Shown here: positions 33,603 to 41,978 of the stretch, one piece after another | Position numbering within the stretch: the stretch's first letter is position 1 | Layout: the number at the start of each line of letters is the position of its first letter | Assembly: GCF_018070465.1 (NCBI RefSeq) | Contig: NZ_JAGPXT010000019.1 | Location: 1-64,000, forward strand | DNA length: 64,000 bases | Source of the DNA: Micromonospora sp. C95 | Lineage (GTDB): Bacteria; Actinomycetota; Actinomycetes; Mycobacteriales; Micromonosporaceae | Reading direction: 5' to 3' | Notes under the pieces: generated by a model | What the model saw: the letters and a program-made list of their open reading frames with translations, nothing else | Told to the model about the DNA's origin: nothing | Databases searched by the model: none | Program-made: the position numbers and the translations under genes

Positions 33603-33753
33603 TCGCCGGCCGGACCGGTGACGGGAGGGGTCGGTCGGGGGGTACGGTGCTGGCAGTCGCACCAGTTCCGGCCCGGGCAGTCGTCATGCCGCCGCGCCCG
33701 GCACGCTCGGCAGATCATGCTCGCAGCCTATGCCGAGGGAGGATGGCACACCC

Positions 33754-34299
33754 ATGCCGCGTCAGATCTTCCAGCTGAGGATGTCCCTGTCCGGCGTTCG
33801 TCCGGCGATCTGGCGTCGGGTGCTGGTACCCGGCGGCTACACCCTGGATCGGCTGCACCGGGTGGTGCAGCACGCGATGGGCTGGCGGGACTGCCACCTG
33901 CACTCGTTCGAGATCGACGGCGTGCAGTACGGCGAACCCGACCCCGACGGCGAGCTGGCCCTGCACGACGAGTTGGACGTCCGGTTGGACGCGGTGGTCG
34001 GCAAGGGCAGCCGGTTCCACTACACGTACGACTTCGGTGACTGGTGGGAGCACGACCTGCTGGTGGAGGACGTCTTCGGTGCCGAGGTGGACGAGCGCTA
34101 TCCGAGCTGCCTCGACGGGGAGCGGGCCGGTCCGCCGGAGGACGTCGGTGGCCCGCAGGGCTATCGGCTGCTGCTCGCCGCGCTGGCCGAGTCGGGTCAT
34201 CCGGAGCATCGGACGATGCGGGACTGGGTCGGCGCCGCCTTCGACCCGGCGGTCTTCGACGCCGGTCGGGTCGACACCCTGCTGCGTCGTCTCTGTTGA
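33754..34299 (+). CDS. pRiA4b ORF-3 family protein
   Basis: A 181-residue protein of the PRiA4_ORF3 family, known from the Agrobacterium Ri plasmid but common in Actinobacteria. Hallmarks are FQLRMSLSGVRPAIWRRVLV, LDRLHRVVQHAMGWRDCHLH, YTYDFGDWWEHDLLVE and YPSCLDGERAGPPEDVGG. The function is unknown; the family fold is small and soluble. The ATG at 33754 starts at the conserved part and has GGAGG upstream. The ATG at 33730 is less likely. Confidence 0.88.
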   Translation: MPRQIFQLRMSLSGVRPAIWRRVLVPGGYTLDRLHRVVQHAMGWRDCHLHSFEIDGVQYGEPDPDGELALHDELDVRLDAVVGKGSRFHYTYDFGDWWEHDLLVEDVFGAEVDERYPSCLDGERAGPPEDVGGPQGYRLLLAALAESGHPEHRTMRDWVGAAFDPAVFDAGRVDTLLRRLC

Positions 34300-34390
34300 C
34301 TGCCGCCGACTCCATCGACCATTGTCGGTGCGCAACCTATCAGCCATTCCCGATTGCTTGCCGGGTCAAACGAGCTGCGTGGTAACGATC

Positions 34391-34404
34391 TGGGATCGCT
34401 CCCA
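34391..34404. promoter_or_regulatory. CebR operator 1 (cebE promoter)
   Basis: TGGGATCGCTCCCA matches the CebR consensus TGGGAGCGCTCCCA at 13 of 14 positions. It sits immediately upstream of the -35 element. Confidence 0.8.
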
Positions 34405-34412
34405 CTGGACTA

Positions 34413-34441
34413 TTGACACTCCCGACACGTGCCGGCAATCT
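34413..34441 (+). promoter_or_regulatory. cebE promoter
   Basis: TTGACA (34413-34418) and CAATCT (34436-34441) are separated by 17 bases. Operators on both sides bracket the pair, and cebE begins 142 bases downstream. Confidence 0.6.
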
Positions 34442-34443
34442 CA

Positions 34444-34457
34444 TGGGAGCGTTCCCA
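34444..34457. promoter_or_regulatory. CebR operator 2 (cebE promoter)
   Basis: TGGGAGCGTTCCCA matches the consensus at 13 of 14 positions and lies at the expected transcription start. Repressor here would block the polymerase directly. Confidence 0.82.
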
Positions 34458-34582
34458 AGAGGCGTGGATCACATGGCGCGCCCTTTGGTCGCCGACGCCG
34501 GCTGACCGAGTCGGTGTCGGCAGGCGCTGCGGCACCCCCCACCACAGACAAAAGCAGCCTCACCATCGAAAGAGGGGTCAGG

Positions 34583-35872
34583 ATGAGCCTCACCACGCGG
34601 CGTTCCCGCATGGCGGCAGCCACCCTGGCCGCGATCACCGCCATCGGCGGCCTCGCGGCCTGCGGCAATGACGACGACACGCCGGCCGAGGGCGAGAAGC
34701 CCGAGAAGCTGGTCGTCGACACCTTCGGCGAGTTCGGCTACGACGAGCTCGTCAAGCAGTACGAGCAGGAGACCGGCATCAAGATCGAGCTGCGCAAGAC
34801 CGCCCAGCTCGGCGAGTACCGGCCGAAGCTGGTCCGTTACCTCGCCACCGGCAAGGGCGCGGCCGACGTGACCGCCCTGGAAGAGGGCATCCTCAACGAG
34901 TTCAAGGCCAACCCGCGCAACTGGGCCGACCTGACTCCGCTGGTGTCGTCCGAGATCTCCGACGACTACCTGCCGTGGAAGTGGGAGCTGGGCAAGGCGC
35001 CGGACGGTCGCCTGATCGGCCTGCCGACCGACGTCGGCAGCCTCGCGGTCTGCTACCGCAAGGACCTGTTCGAGGCCGCCGGCCTGCCCACCGAGCGGGA
35101 CGCGGTCTCGGCGCTCTGGCCGGACTGGAACGGCTTCCACCAGGCTGGCCAGAAGTACAAGCAGGCCACCGGCAAGGCGTTCGTCGACTCGATCACCGCC
35201 GTCTCCAACGGCGTGCTGTTCCAGCAGGGCAGCGACCTGTTCTACGACAAGGAGAACAACATCATCGCGGACTCCAGCCCCGCGGTGAAGTCTGCCTGGG
35301 AGACCGCCACCTCGATGGTGGACATCTCCGCCAAGGCGTCCACCTGGTCGCCCGAGTGGTCCGGCGGCTTCAAGCAGGGCACCTTCGCGGCCACCTTCTG
35401 CCCGTCCTGGATGCTCGGCATCGTCGCGGACAACTCCGGCGAGGAGAACAAGGGCAAGTGGGACGTGGCGGCCGTGCCGGGCGGCGGCGGTAACTGGGGC
35501 GGCTCGTGGCTGGCCGTGCCGGAGCAGAGCAAGTACCCGGAGGAGGCGGCGAAGCTCGCCCAGTTCCTGACCAACGCCACCAGCCAGGTGGAGGCATTCA
35601 AGGCCAAGGGCCCGCTGCCCACCAACCTGGAGGCGCTGAAGAACGAGGCCTTCCTCAGCTACACCAACGAGTACTTCAGCAACGCGCCGACCGGCAAGAT
35701 CTTCGGCGAGAGCGTCGCTCAGATCGAGCCGATCCACCTGGGCCCGAAGCACCAGGCGATCAAGGAGAACGCGTTCGAGCCGGCGATGCGGGCGTTCGAG
35801 AACGGGCAGGCCAGCAAGGATGCGGCCTGGGAGCAGTTCACCAAGGACGCGCAGACCCAGGGCGTCTTCTGA
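34583..35872 (+). CDS. cebE: Cellobiose ABC transporter, solute-binding lipoprotein
   Basis: A 429-residue family-1 extracellular binding protein anchored by lipid (lipobox LAAC, Cys27). After the signal come typical segments: LVVDTFGEFGYDELVKQYEQ, AQLGEYRPKLVRYLATGKGA, IGLPTDVGSLAVCYRKDLFE and GTFAATFCPSWMLGIV. In Streptomyces CebE binds cellobiose and cellotriose. The substrate here is inferred from CebR operators, the following cebF-cebG permease genes, a beta-glucosidase and a LacI gene. RBS is AGAGGGG. The ATPase MsiK, which serves such importers, is encoded elsewhere. Confidence 0.9.
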   Translation: MSLTTRRSRMAAATLAAITAIGGLAACGNDDDTPAEGEKPEKLVVDTFGEFGYDELVKQYEQETGIKIELRKTAQLGEYRPKLVRYLATGKGAADVTALEEGILNEFKANPRNWADLTPLVSSEISDDYLPWKWELGKAPDGRLIGLPTDVGSLAVCYRKDLFEAAGLPTERDAVSALWPDWNGFHQAGQKYKQATGKAFVDSITAVSNGVLFQQGSDLFYDKENNIIADSSPAVKSAWETATSMVDISAKASTWSPEWSGGFKQGTFAATFCPSWMLGIVADNSGEENKGKWDVAAVPGGGGNWGGSWLAVPEQSKYPEEAAKLAQFLTNATSQVEAFKAKGPLPTNLEALKNEAFLSYTNEYFSNAPTGKIFGESVAQIEPIHLGPKHQAIKENAFEPAMRAFENGQASKDAAWEQFTKDAQTQGVF

Positions 35873-35883
35873 GTGATTCCCTT

Positions 35884-35917
35884 CCGGTGGCGTTCGGGAC
35901 TACCCGAACGCCACCGG
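35884..35917 (+). terminator. Strong hairpin between cebE and cebF
   Basis: CCGGTGGCGTTCGGG (35884-35898) pairs perfectly with CCCGAACGCCACCGG (35903-35917) around a four-base loop, starting 11 bases after the cebE stop. It would reduce transcription into the permease genes or protect the cebE mRNA end. A second 7-bp stem follows at 35929-35946. Confidence 0.85.
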
Positions 35918-35981
35918 TCGGTCCCCACCGCGCAGCATCCTGCGCGAGGGCCCCCGGGCCTCGCTGGAAAAGGAAACTCGA

Positions 35982-36065
35982 ATGAGCGAGCGTAAGCGAG
36001 CGAATCATCACCTCAGTGCCGTGGTGCCTCGTGGCGGCACGGAGCGCAGCGGAGTGTCGTCATGA
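35982..36065 (+). CDS. 27-residue ORF translationally coupled to cebF
   Basis: An ATG at 35982 with AAAGGAAAC just ahead opens a 27-codon frame. Its TGA (36063-36065) overlaps the cebF ATG (ATGA). The peptide begins MSERKRANHH and ends GGTERSGVSS. It has no signal or known domain. The DNA itself (GAGCGAGCGTAAGCGAGCGAA, then GGAGCGCAGCGGAGTGTC) looks like a repetitive motif that I recall from Micromonospora intergenic regions. It may act only to deliver ribosomes to cebF, which has no other ribosome site. Confidence 0.5.
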   Translation: MSERKRANHHLSAVVPRGGTERSGVSS

Positions 36066-37030
36066 GCCTGTCGGCCACGACGGCACCGCCGTCGCCAGCA
36101 GCACCACCCCCCGACGTCCCCGCCCGACGCCGGCGGGGCTATCTCTTCAACCGCCTGGATCTCAAGTACTCCCCGTACCTCTACATCGCGCCGTTCTTCC
36201 TGATCTTCGGAGCCTTCGGGCTGTACCCGATGCTGCGCACCGCCTGGATGTCCCTGCATGACTGGGACATGGTCGGCGAGCACACGTTCATCGGGTTCGA
36301 CAACTACACCGCGTTGTTCTCCGACGAGTACTTCTGGAACGCGCTGATCAACACGTTCGGCATCTTCGCCCTGTCGACCATCCCGCAGCTGCTGATGGCG
36401 CTGTTCCTGGCGAACCTGCTCAACCAGACCCTGCTGCGCGCCAAGACCTTCTTCCGGATGGCCATCTTCGTGCCGAACGTGGTCTCGGTGGCCGCCGTCG
36501 CGATCGTCTTCGGCATGCTGTTCCAGCGTGACTTCGGCCTGTTCAACTGGCTGCTCGGCCTCGTCGGGGTGGACCAGATCGACTGGCGTGCGCAGGAGTG
36601 GAGTTCCTGGACCGCCATCGCCACGATGGTCAACTGGCGGTGGACCGGCTACAACACCCTGATCCTGCTCGCCGGCATGCAGGCCATCCCGAAGGATCTG
36701 TACGAGGCGGCCGCGATCGACGGGGCCAGCCCGTGGCGGCAGTTCTGGCAGATCACCCTGCCGATGCTCAAGCCCACCTTCATCTTCGTGGTCATCCTCT
36801 CCACGATCGGCGGCATGCAACTGTTCACCGAGCCGCTGCTCTTCGCCAACGGCAGCATCATCGGCGGCAACCAGCGGGAGTACCAGACGCTGGCCATGTA
36901 CATGTACGAGAAGGGCATCTACAACCTGAGTACCGCAGGTTACGGCGCCGCGGTGGCCTGGGCCATCTTCATGATCATCGTCTTCGTGTCGCTGATCAAC
37001 TTCGTACTCGTCCGCCGCGCGGCCAAGTGA
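36062..37030 (+). CDS. cebF: Cellobiose ABC transporter permease
   Basis: A 322-residue inner-membrane permease of the MalF/CUT1 type. A short Pro/Arg-rich N-terminus precedes six predicted helices (for example LYIAPFFLIFGAFGLYPMLR and WAIFMIIVFVSLINFVLV). The EAA loop that contacts the ATPase is LYEAAAIDGASPWRQFWQIT with LPMLKP. It pairs with CebG to form the channel. cebG follows after ten bases. Expression is expected to follow cebE, reduced by the intercistronic hairpin. Confidence 0.93.
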   Translation: MSLSATTAPPSPAAPPPDVPARRRRGYLFNRLDLKYSPYLYIAPFFLIFGAFGLYPMLRTAWMSLHDWDMVGEHTFIGFDNYTALFSDEYFWNALINTFGIFALSTIPQLLMALFLANLLNQTLLRAKTFFRMAIFVPNVVSVAAVAIVFGMLFQRDFGLFNWLLGLVGVDQIDWRAQEWSSWTAIATMVNWRWTGYNTLILLAGMQAIPKDLYEAAAIDGASPWRQFWQITLPMLKPTFIFVVILSTIGGMQLFTEPLLFANGSIIGGNQREYQTLAMYMYEKGIYNLSTAGYGAAVAWAIFMIIVFVSLINFVLVRRAAK

Positions 37031-37040
37031 GGAGAGATCG

Positions 37041-37883
37041 ATGATCTCGGCTTCAAAGCGCCTGTGGCGCACCAGTCCACTCACCTACATGGCGCTCGTC
37101 CTGGCGGCGCTGCTGTCGATCTACCCCTTCTACTACATGATCGTGATCGGCACCCGCAGCCTGGAGTCGATCAACGACGTGCCACCGCCGATGACCCCGG
37201 CCGGCGCCTTCGGTGACAACTTCGGCCGGGTGCTCGACAACGACGCGGCCAACTTCCTCAAGGGCCTGATGAACTCGATCATCGTCTCCTCGGTGGTCAC
37301 CGTGTCGGTGGTGCTCACCGGCTCCCTGGCCGGCTTCGCCTTCGCGAAGCTGCGCTTCCGCGGTCGCAACGTGCTGCTGCTGGCGATCATCGTCACCATG
37401 ATGATCCCGACCCAGATGGGTCTCATCCCGCTCTGGAGCATGATGCAGTCGCTGGGTTGGTACGACACCCTCTACGCGGTGACCGTGCCGTTCCTGGTGA
37501 GCGCCTTCGGCGTGTTCATGATGCGGCAGTACGCCAGCCAGGCGATCTCCGACGAGCTGATCGAGGCCGGTCGGGTCGACGGTGCCAGCACGTTCCGGAT
37601 CTACTGGAACATCGTGCTGCCCGCGCTGCGGCCGGCGGCCGGCGTACTCGGTCTGCTCACCTTCATGGAGACCTGGAACTCCTTCCTGTGGCCGTACGCG
37701 ATCCTCACCCCGGAGAACCCGACCCTGCAGGTCTCGCTCTCCTTCCTCTCGTACGCCTACTACACGGACTATTCCCAGGTCTTCGCCGCTACGGCGGTCG
37801 GCACCATCCCGCTGGTGCTCGTCTTTCTACTCTTCGGCCGCCAGATCATCGGCGGGATCATGGAAGGTGCAGTCAAGTCGTGA
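37041..37883 (+). CDS. cebG: Cellobiose ABC transporter permease
   Basis: A 280-residue MalG-type permease with six predicted membrane helices (LTYMALVLAALLSIYPFYYM first, TIPLVLVFLLFGRQIIGGIM last) and the EAA loop ELIEAGRVDGASTFRIYWNI followed by VLPALRP. AGGAGAG precedes its ATG. The stop overlaps the GTG start of bglC (GTGA), so uptake and hydrolysis are coupled. Confidence 0.93.
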   Translation: MISASKRLWRTSPLTYMALVLAALLSIYPFYYMIVIGTRSLESINDVPPPMTPAGAFGDNFGRVLDNDAANFLKGLMNSIIVSSVVTVSVVLTGSLAGFAFAKLRFRGRNVLLLAIIVTMMIPTQMGLIPLWSMMQSLGWYDTLYAVTVPFLVSAFGVFMMRQYASQAISDELIEAGRVDGASTFRIYWNIVLPALRPAAGVLGLLTFMETWNSFLWPYAILTPENPTLQVSLSFLSYAYYTDYSQVFAATAVGTIPLVLVFLLFGRQIIGGIMEGAVKS

Positions 37884-39313
37884 GCAACCCCGCCACCCCG
37901 CCCGCCGTCGGCGTCCTCGACGAGCGTCCGCCGCTTACCTTCCCGCCCGGCTTCCTCTGGGGCGCGGCGACCGCCGCATACCAGATCGAGGGCGCGGCGA
38001 ACGAGGGCGGCCGGACCGCGTCGATCTGGGACACCTTCAGCCACACCGAGGGCCGGACGGTCTCCGGGCACACCGGCGACGTCGCCTGCGACCACTACCA
38101 CCGGCTCGGCGACGACGTCCGGCTGATGGCCGAGCTGGGGTTGAAGTCGTACCGGTTCTCGGTGTCCTGGCCCCGGGTGCAGCCGGGCGGGTCGGGTCCG
38201 GCAAACGCCGAAGGGCTCGACTTCTACCAGCGGCTGGTCGACGAACTGCTGGCCAACGGGATCGAGCCCTGGCTCACCCTCTACCACTGGGATCTGCCGC
38301 AGGAGTTGGAGGACGCCGGCGGCTGGCCGGCCCGGGACACCGCCGCCCGGTTCGCCGACTACGCGCTGCTGATGGCCGACGCGCTGGGCGACCGGGTGAA
38401 GTACTGGACGACGCTCAACGAGCCCTGGTGCTCGGCCTTCCTCGGGTACGGCTCCGGGGTGCACGCCCCGGGCCGCTCCGACGGGGCCGACGCGGTCCGC
38501 GCCGGACACCACCTGATGCTCGGGCACGGGCTCGCGGTGCAGGCGCTGCGTACGGCGGTGCCGCAGGCGCAACTCGGGGTGACCGTCAACCTGTACCCGG
38601 TCACCCCGGCCAGCGACTCGCCTGGTGACGCCGACGCGGCCCGGCGGATCGACGCGCTGGCCAACCGGTTCTTCCTCGACCCGATCCTGCGCGGCGCGTA
38701 CCCCGACGACCTGGTGGCCGACCTGGCGAAGGTGACCGACTTCAGCCACGTCCACGACGGCGACCTGGCCACCATCTCCACGCCGCTGGACGTGGTGGGC
38801 GTCAACTACTACAGCCGGCACGTGGTGGCCGCACCGGTCTCGGGCGAGCAGCCGGAACCGTACTGGCGGGCCCAGTCCTGCTGGCCGGGCAGCGAGGACG
38901 TCCGGTTCGTCACCCGGGGAGTGCCGGTCACCGACATGGACTGGGAGATCGACGCTCCCGGTCTGGTGGAGACGCTGCGTCGGGTGCACGAGGAGTACAC
39001 GGACCTTCCGCTCTACGTGACCGAGAACGGCTCGGCCTTCGTCGACGAGGTCGTCGACGGTCGGGTCGACGACGTCGACCGGCTCGCCTACTTCGACGCC
39101 CACCTGCGCGCCTGCTACGAGGCGATCAGCGCGGGCGTCCCCCTGCGGGGATACTTCGCCTGGTCGCTGATGGATAATTTCGAGTGGGCCTGGGGCTACA
39201 CGAAGCGGTTCGGCATGATCTACGTCGACTACGACAAGCAGACCCGCATCCCCAAGTCCAGTGCCAGGTGGTACGCGGAGGTGATCCGACGCAACGGTCT
39301 GGCCGCACAATAG
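37880..39313 (+). CDS. bglC: GH1 beta-glucosidase
   Basis: A 477-residue cytoplasmic family-1 glycosidase that cleaves imported cellobiose. The N-terminal FLWGAATAAYQIEGA is typical; the acid/base Glu is in TTLNEPWCSAFLGY and the nucleophile Glu in YVTENGSAFVDE. The substrate-site SLMDNFEWAWGYTKRFGM is complete. No signal peptide. The GTG overlaps the cebG stop. In Streptomyces bglC occupies the same position after cebEFG and is repressed by CebR. Confidence 0.96.
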   Translation: MSNPATPPAVGVLDERPPLTFPPGFLWGAATAAYQIEGAANEGGRTASIWDTFSHTEGRTVSGHTGDVACDHYHRLGDDVRLMAELGLKSYRFSVSWPRVQPGGSGPANAEGLDFYQRLVDELLANGIEPWLTLYHWDLPQELEDAGGWPARDTAARFADYALLMADALGDRVKYWTTLNEPWCSAFLGYGSGVHAPGRSDGADAVRAGHHLMLGHGLAVQALRTAVPQAQLGVTVNLYPVTPASDSPGDADAARRIDALANRFFLDPILRGAYPDDLVADLAKVTDFSHVHDGDLATISTPLDVVGVNYYSRHVVAAPVSGEQPEPYWRAQSCWPGSEDVRFVTRGVPVTDMDWEIDAPGLVETLRRVHEEYTDLPLYVTENGSAFVDEVVDGRVDDVDRLAYFDAHLRACYEAISAGVPLRGYFAWSLMDNFEWAWGYTKRFGMIYVDYDKQTRIPKSSARWYAEVIRRNGLAAQ

Positions 39314-39334
39314 GGCGATGGCCAGCCAGTAACG

Positions 39335-39375
39335 GGCGGCCCGGCACCGACGCTGGTGAAGGTGCCGGGGCCGCC
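39335..39375 (+). terminator. Hairpin between bglC and cebR
   Basis: GGCGGCCCGGCACC (39335-39348) pairs with GGTGCCGGGGCCGCC (39361-39375) with one bulged base. It separates the transporter transcript from the repressor gene. Confidence 0.7.
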
Positions 39376-39395
39376 TGACGTCGGAGGAGCAGACG

Positions 39396-40442
39396 ATGAC
39401 AACGCAGCGCACCCGGTCGCTCGGGCGGCCGACGCTCGACGCGGTCGCCGCCCGCGCCGGAGTCGGCCGAGGCACGGTCTCCCGCGTGGTCAACGGCTCC
39501 CCTCAGGTGAGTCCGGAGGCCCGGGCCGCCGTGCAGCAGGCCATTGCCGAGCTGGGGTACGTACCCAACCGCGCCGCTCGGGCGCTCGTCACCCAGCGGA
39601 CCGACTCGGTGGCCCTGGTGGTCAGCGAGTCCGGTGAGCGGATCTTCGCCGAGCCGTTCTTCGCCGGCATCGTCCGGGGGATCAGCTCCGCCCTGCTGGA
39701 GACGCCGTTGCAGCTCTGGCTGGCCATGGCCCAGTCGCCGCTGGAGCGGGAGCGGGTCGAGCACCACCTGACCAACCAGCACGTCGACGGCGTACTGCTG
39801 CTGTCGCTGCACGACGACGACCCGCTGCCCACCCTGCTGGAGGAGCGTGGCCTGCCCACCGTGCTCGGCGGGCGGCCCGCGCGGATGCTGCACCCCGAGG
39901 CGCAGCCCGTGTCGTTCGTCGACGTCAACAACGCCGGCGGGGCGCGGCAGGCCGTCGAGTATCTCGCCGGCCGGGGACGGCGGCGGATCGCCACCATCGC
40001 CGGCCCGCAGGACATGGGCGCCGGCCTGGCCCGGTTGTCCGGCTACCGGGACGCGGTCCGCACCGCCGGGTTCGGCGTCAACCCCGACCTGATCGCGTAC
40101 GGCGACTTCAGCGAGGAGAGCGGGGTGACCGCGATGCGGGGGCTGCTGGAGCGCTGTCCCGACCTCGACGCCGTGTTCGTGGCCGCCGACCTGATGGCCT
40201 TCGGTGCCCTGCGGACACTGCGCGAGGCCGGCCGTCGGGTGCCGCAGGACGTGGCGGTGGTCGGCTTCGGCGACGAGCCCATCGCCCGGCAGGCCAACCC
40301 GCCACTGACCTCGGTGTTCCAGCCGGTGGAGGAGATGGGCCGGCAGATGGCGCGGCTGCTGGTCGACCGGATCCGCGGCGACGAGATCCTCACCCCACAC
40401 GTCGTCCTGGACACCCAGTTCGTCGAGCGCGCCTCCGCCTGA
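39396..40442 (+). CDS. cebR: LacI-family repressor of cellulose utilisation
   Basis: A 348-residue LacI/GalR regulator. The helix-turn-helix and hinge are RPTLDAVAARAGVGRGTVSR, VVNGSPQVSPEARAAVQQAI, ELGYVPNRAAR. The periplasmic-binding-like domain follows (SVALVVSESGERIFAEPFFA ... VDGVLLLSLH ... AFGALRTLREAGRRVPQDVA). Its place after bglC and the CebR-consensus operators before cebE and the GH9 gene identify it as CebR, which releases DNA on binding cellobiose. The ATG follows GGAGGAGC. Confidence 0.9.
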   Translation: MTTQRTRSLGRPTLDAVAARAGVGRGTVSRVVNGSPQVSPEARAAVQQAIAELGYVPNRAARALVTQRTDSVALVVSESGERIFAEPFFAGIVRGISSALLETPLQLWLAMAQSPLERERVEHHLTNQHVDGVLLLSLHDDDPLPTLLEERGLPTVLGGRPARMLHPEAQPVSFVDVNNAGGARQAVEYLAGRGRRRIATIAGPQDMGAGLARLSGYRDAVRTAGFGVNPDLIAYGDFSEESGVTAMRGLLERCPDLDAVFVAADLMAFGALRTLREAGRRVPQDVAVVGFGDEPIARQANPPLTSVFQPVEEMGRQMARLLVDRIRGDEILTPHVVLDTQFVERASA

Positions 40443-40569
40443 ACCGCGCCTCCCCTCGTTCGTGCCGCCGCACCGCGGCCGGTCGCCACCGTGGTCGGCG
40501 CTCGCTGACTCCACGTGTTTCTGACGCTGCGTGACTACCAACCGTCCCACCCACCTGCCACCTCGCACG

Positions 40570-40690
40570 CTTTGCTCTGCTTCAACGGACGCACTGGCGT
40601 CTGAGCAGTGGTAACGCGATGGCGTGTCTTGCCTGCCGGCCGTGCATGGATGCGGAGCGTTAGCGTTGCGTCGGTTGAAGCAGAGCAAAG
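40570..40690. repeat. 121-bp inverted-repeat element, copy A
   Basis: CTTTGCTCTGCTTCAAC (40570-40586) is repeated in inverse at 40674-40690, and the similarity continues inward (GACGCA...TGCGTC). The same ends are found at 49460-49581 with a diverged middle. There is no coding capacity. It fills most of the 315-base gap between cebR and the acyl-CoA dehydrogenase gene. It behaves like a small non-autonomous mobile or REP-type element. Confidence 0.75.
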
Positions 40691-40757
40691 GCGGCGACCT
40701 GGTACATCGGGGGTCGGCCTGATGTGCACGGGGGGTGATGTTCGGCGCAGTCGCCGC

Positions 40758-41978
40758 TCAGGTGGGGGCGGTCCAGCGGCGCAGCTCGCGCTTGGCGAGG
40801 CTGTTGCGGTGCACCTCGTCGGGGCCGTCGGCGAGACGCAGCGTGCGAGCCTGGGACCAGAGCGCGGCAAGGGGGGTGTCCTGGCTGACTCCGGCCGCGC
40901 CGTACGCCTGGATGGCCTTGTCGATGACCCACTCGGCCATCGCCGGGGTGGCGATCTTGATGGCCTGGATCTCGGTGTGCGCACCCTTGTTGCCGACGGT
41001 GTCCATCAGCCAGGCGGTCTTGAGCACCAGCAGCCGGGCCTGCTCGATGCGGACCCGGGCCTCGGCGATCCACTCGCGTACCACGCCCTGTTCGGCGAGC
41101 GGGCGACCGAAGGCGATCCGCTCGATGGTCCGGCGGCAGAGCAGCTCCAACGCTCGCTCGGCCATCCCGATCAGGCGCATGCAGTGGTGGATCCGGCCGG
41201 GACCGAGCCGGGCCTGGGCGATGGCGAAGCCGGTCCCCTCGGCACCGACCAGGTTCTCCGCCGGCACCCGTACGCCGTCGAAGTCGATCTCGGCGTGCCC
41301 GCCGTGCGAGGCGTCGCTGTAGCCGAAGACCCGCATCCCCCGGCGGACGGTGACCCCGGGGGTGTCCCGGGGAACCAGGATCATGCTCTGCTGCCGGTGC
41401 CGCTCGGCGTCCGGGTCGGTCTTGCCCATCACGATGAGGATCGCGCAGGTTGGGTCCATCGCGCCGGACGACCACCACTTGCGGCCGTCGACGACGTAGT
41501 GGTCACCGTCGCGGCGGATCGACGTGGCGATGTTCGTCGCGTCGGAGGAGGCCACGTCGGGCTCGGTCATGCAGAACGCGGAGCGGATCTCGCCGGCCAG
41601 CAGCGGGGTGAGCCAGCGTTCCTGTTGATCGGGGGAGCCGAACTCGGCGAGCAGTTCCATGTTGCCGGTGTCCGGCGCGGCGCAGTTGAGCGCCTCCGGT
41701 GCGAGGTGCGGGCTGCGCCCGGTCAGCTCGGCCAGCGGGGCGTACTGGAGGTTCGTCAGCCCGGCACCGTGGCGCGGATCGGGCAGGAAGAGGTTCCACA
41801 GGCCGCGTCGGCGTGCCTCGGCCTTCAGTTCGGCCAGCACCGGCGGGCGGGCCCACGGGTCACCGGCCGCGGCCACCTGTGCGGCGTGCACCGGTTCGGC
41901 CGGGTACACGTGCTGCTCCAGGAAATCGGTCAGCTCCGCGCGCAGCTGCTCGGTCCGGGCGTCGTACGCGAAGTCCAT
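40758..41978 (-). CDS. Acyl-CoA dehydrogenase, ACAD10/11 type
   Basis: A 406-residue flavoprotein. The FAD-binding signature AFCMTEPDVASSDATNI is present, as are WWSSGAMDPTCAILIVMG, FAIAQARLGPGRIHHCMR, and the C-terminal QAYGAAGVSQDTPLAALWSQ with RLADGPDEVHRNSLAKREL. The sequence is closest to the dehydrogenase half of human ACAD10/ACAD11. Its start shares one base with the stop of the upstream kinase-like gene (TGATG), so the two polypeptides correspond to the fused mammalian domains. In mammals the pair breaks down 4-hydroxy fatty acyl-CoAs via a phosphorylated intermediate. Confidence 0.92.
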   Translation of the reverse strand: MDFAYDARTEQLRAELTDFLEQHVYPAEPVHAAQVAAAGDPWARPPVLAELKAEARRRGLWNLFLPDPRHGAGLTNLQYAPLAELTGRSPHLAPEALNCAAPDTGNMELLAEFGSPDQQERWLTPLLAGEIRSAFCMTEPDVASSDATNIATSIRRDGDHYVVDGRKWWSSGAMDPTCAILIVMGKTDPDAERHRQQSMILVPRDTPGVTVRRGMRVFGYSDASHGGHAEIDFDGVRVPAENLVGAEGTGFAIAQARLGPGRIHHCMRLIGMAERALELLCRRTIERIAFGRPLAEQGVVREWIAEARVRIEQARLLVLKTAWLMDTVGNKGAHTEIQAIKIATPAMAEWVIDKAIQAYGAAGVSQDTPLAALWSQARTLRLADGPDEVHRNSLAKRELRRWTAPT

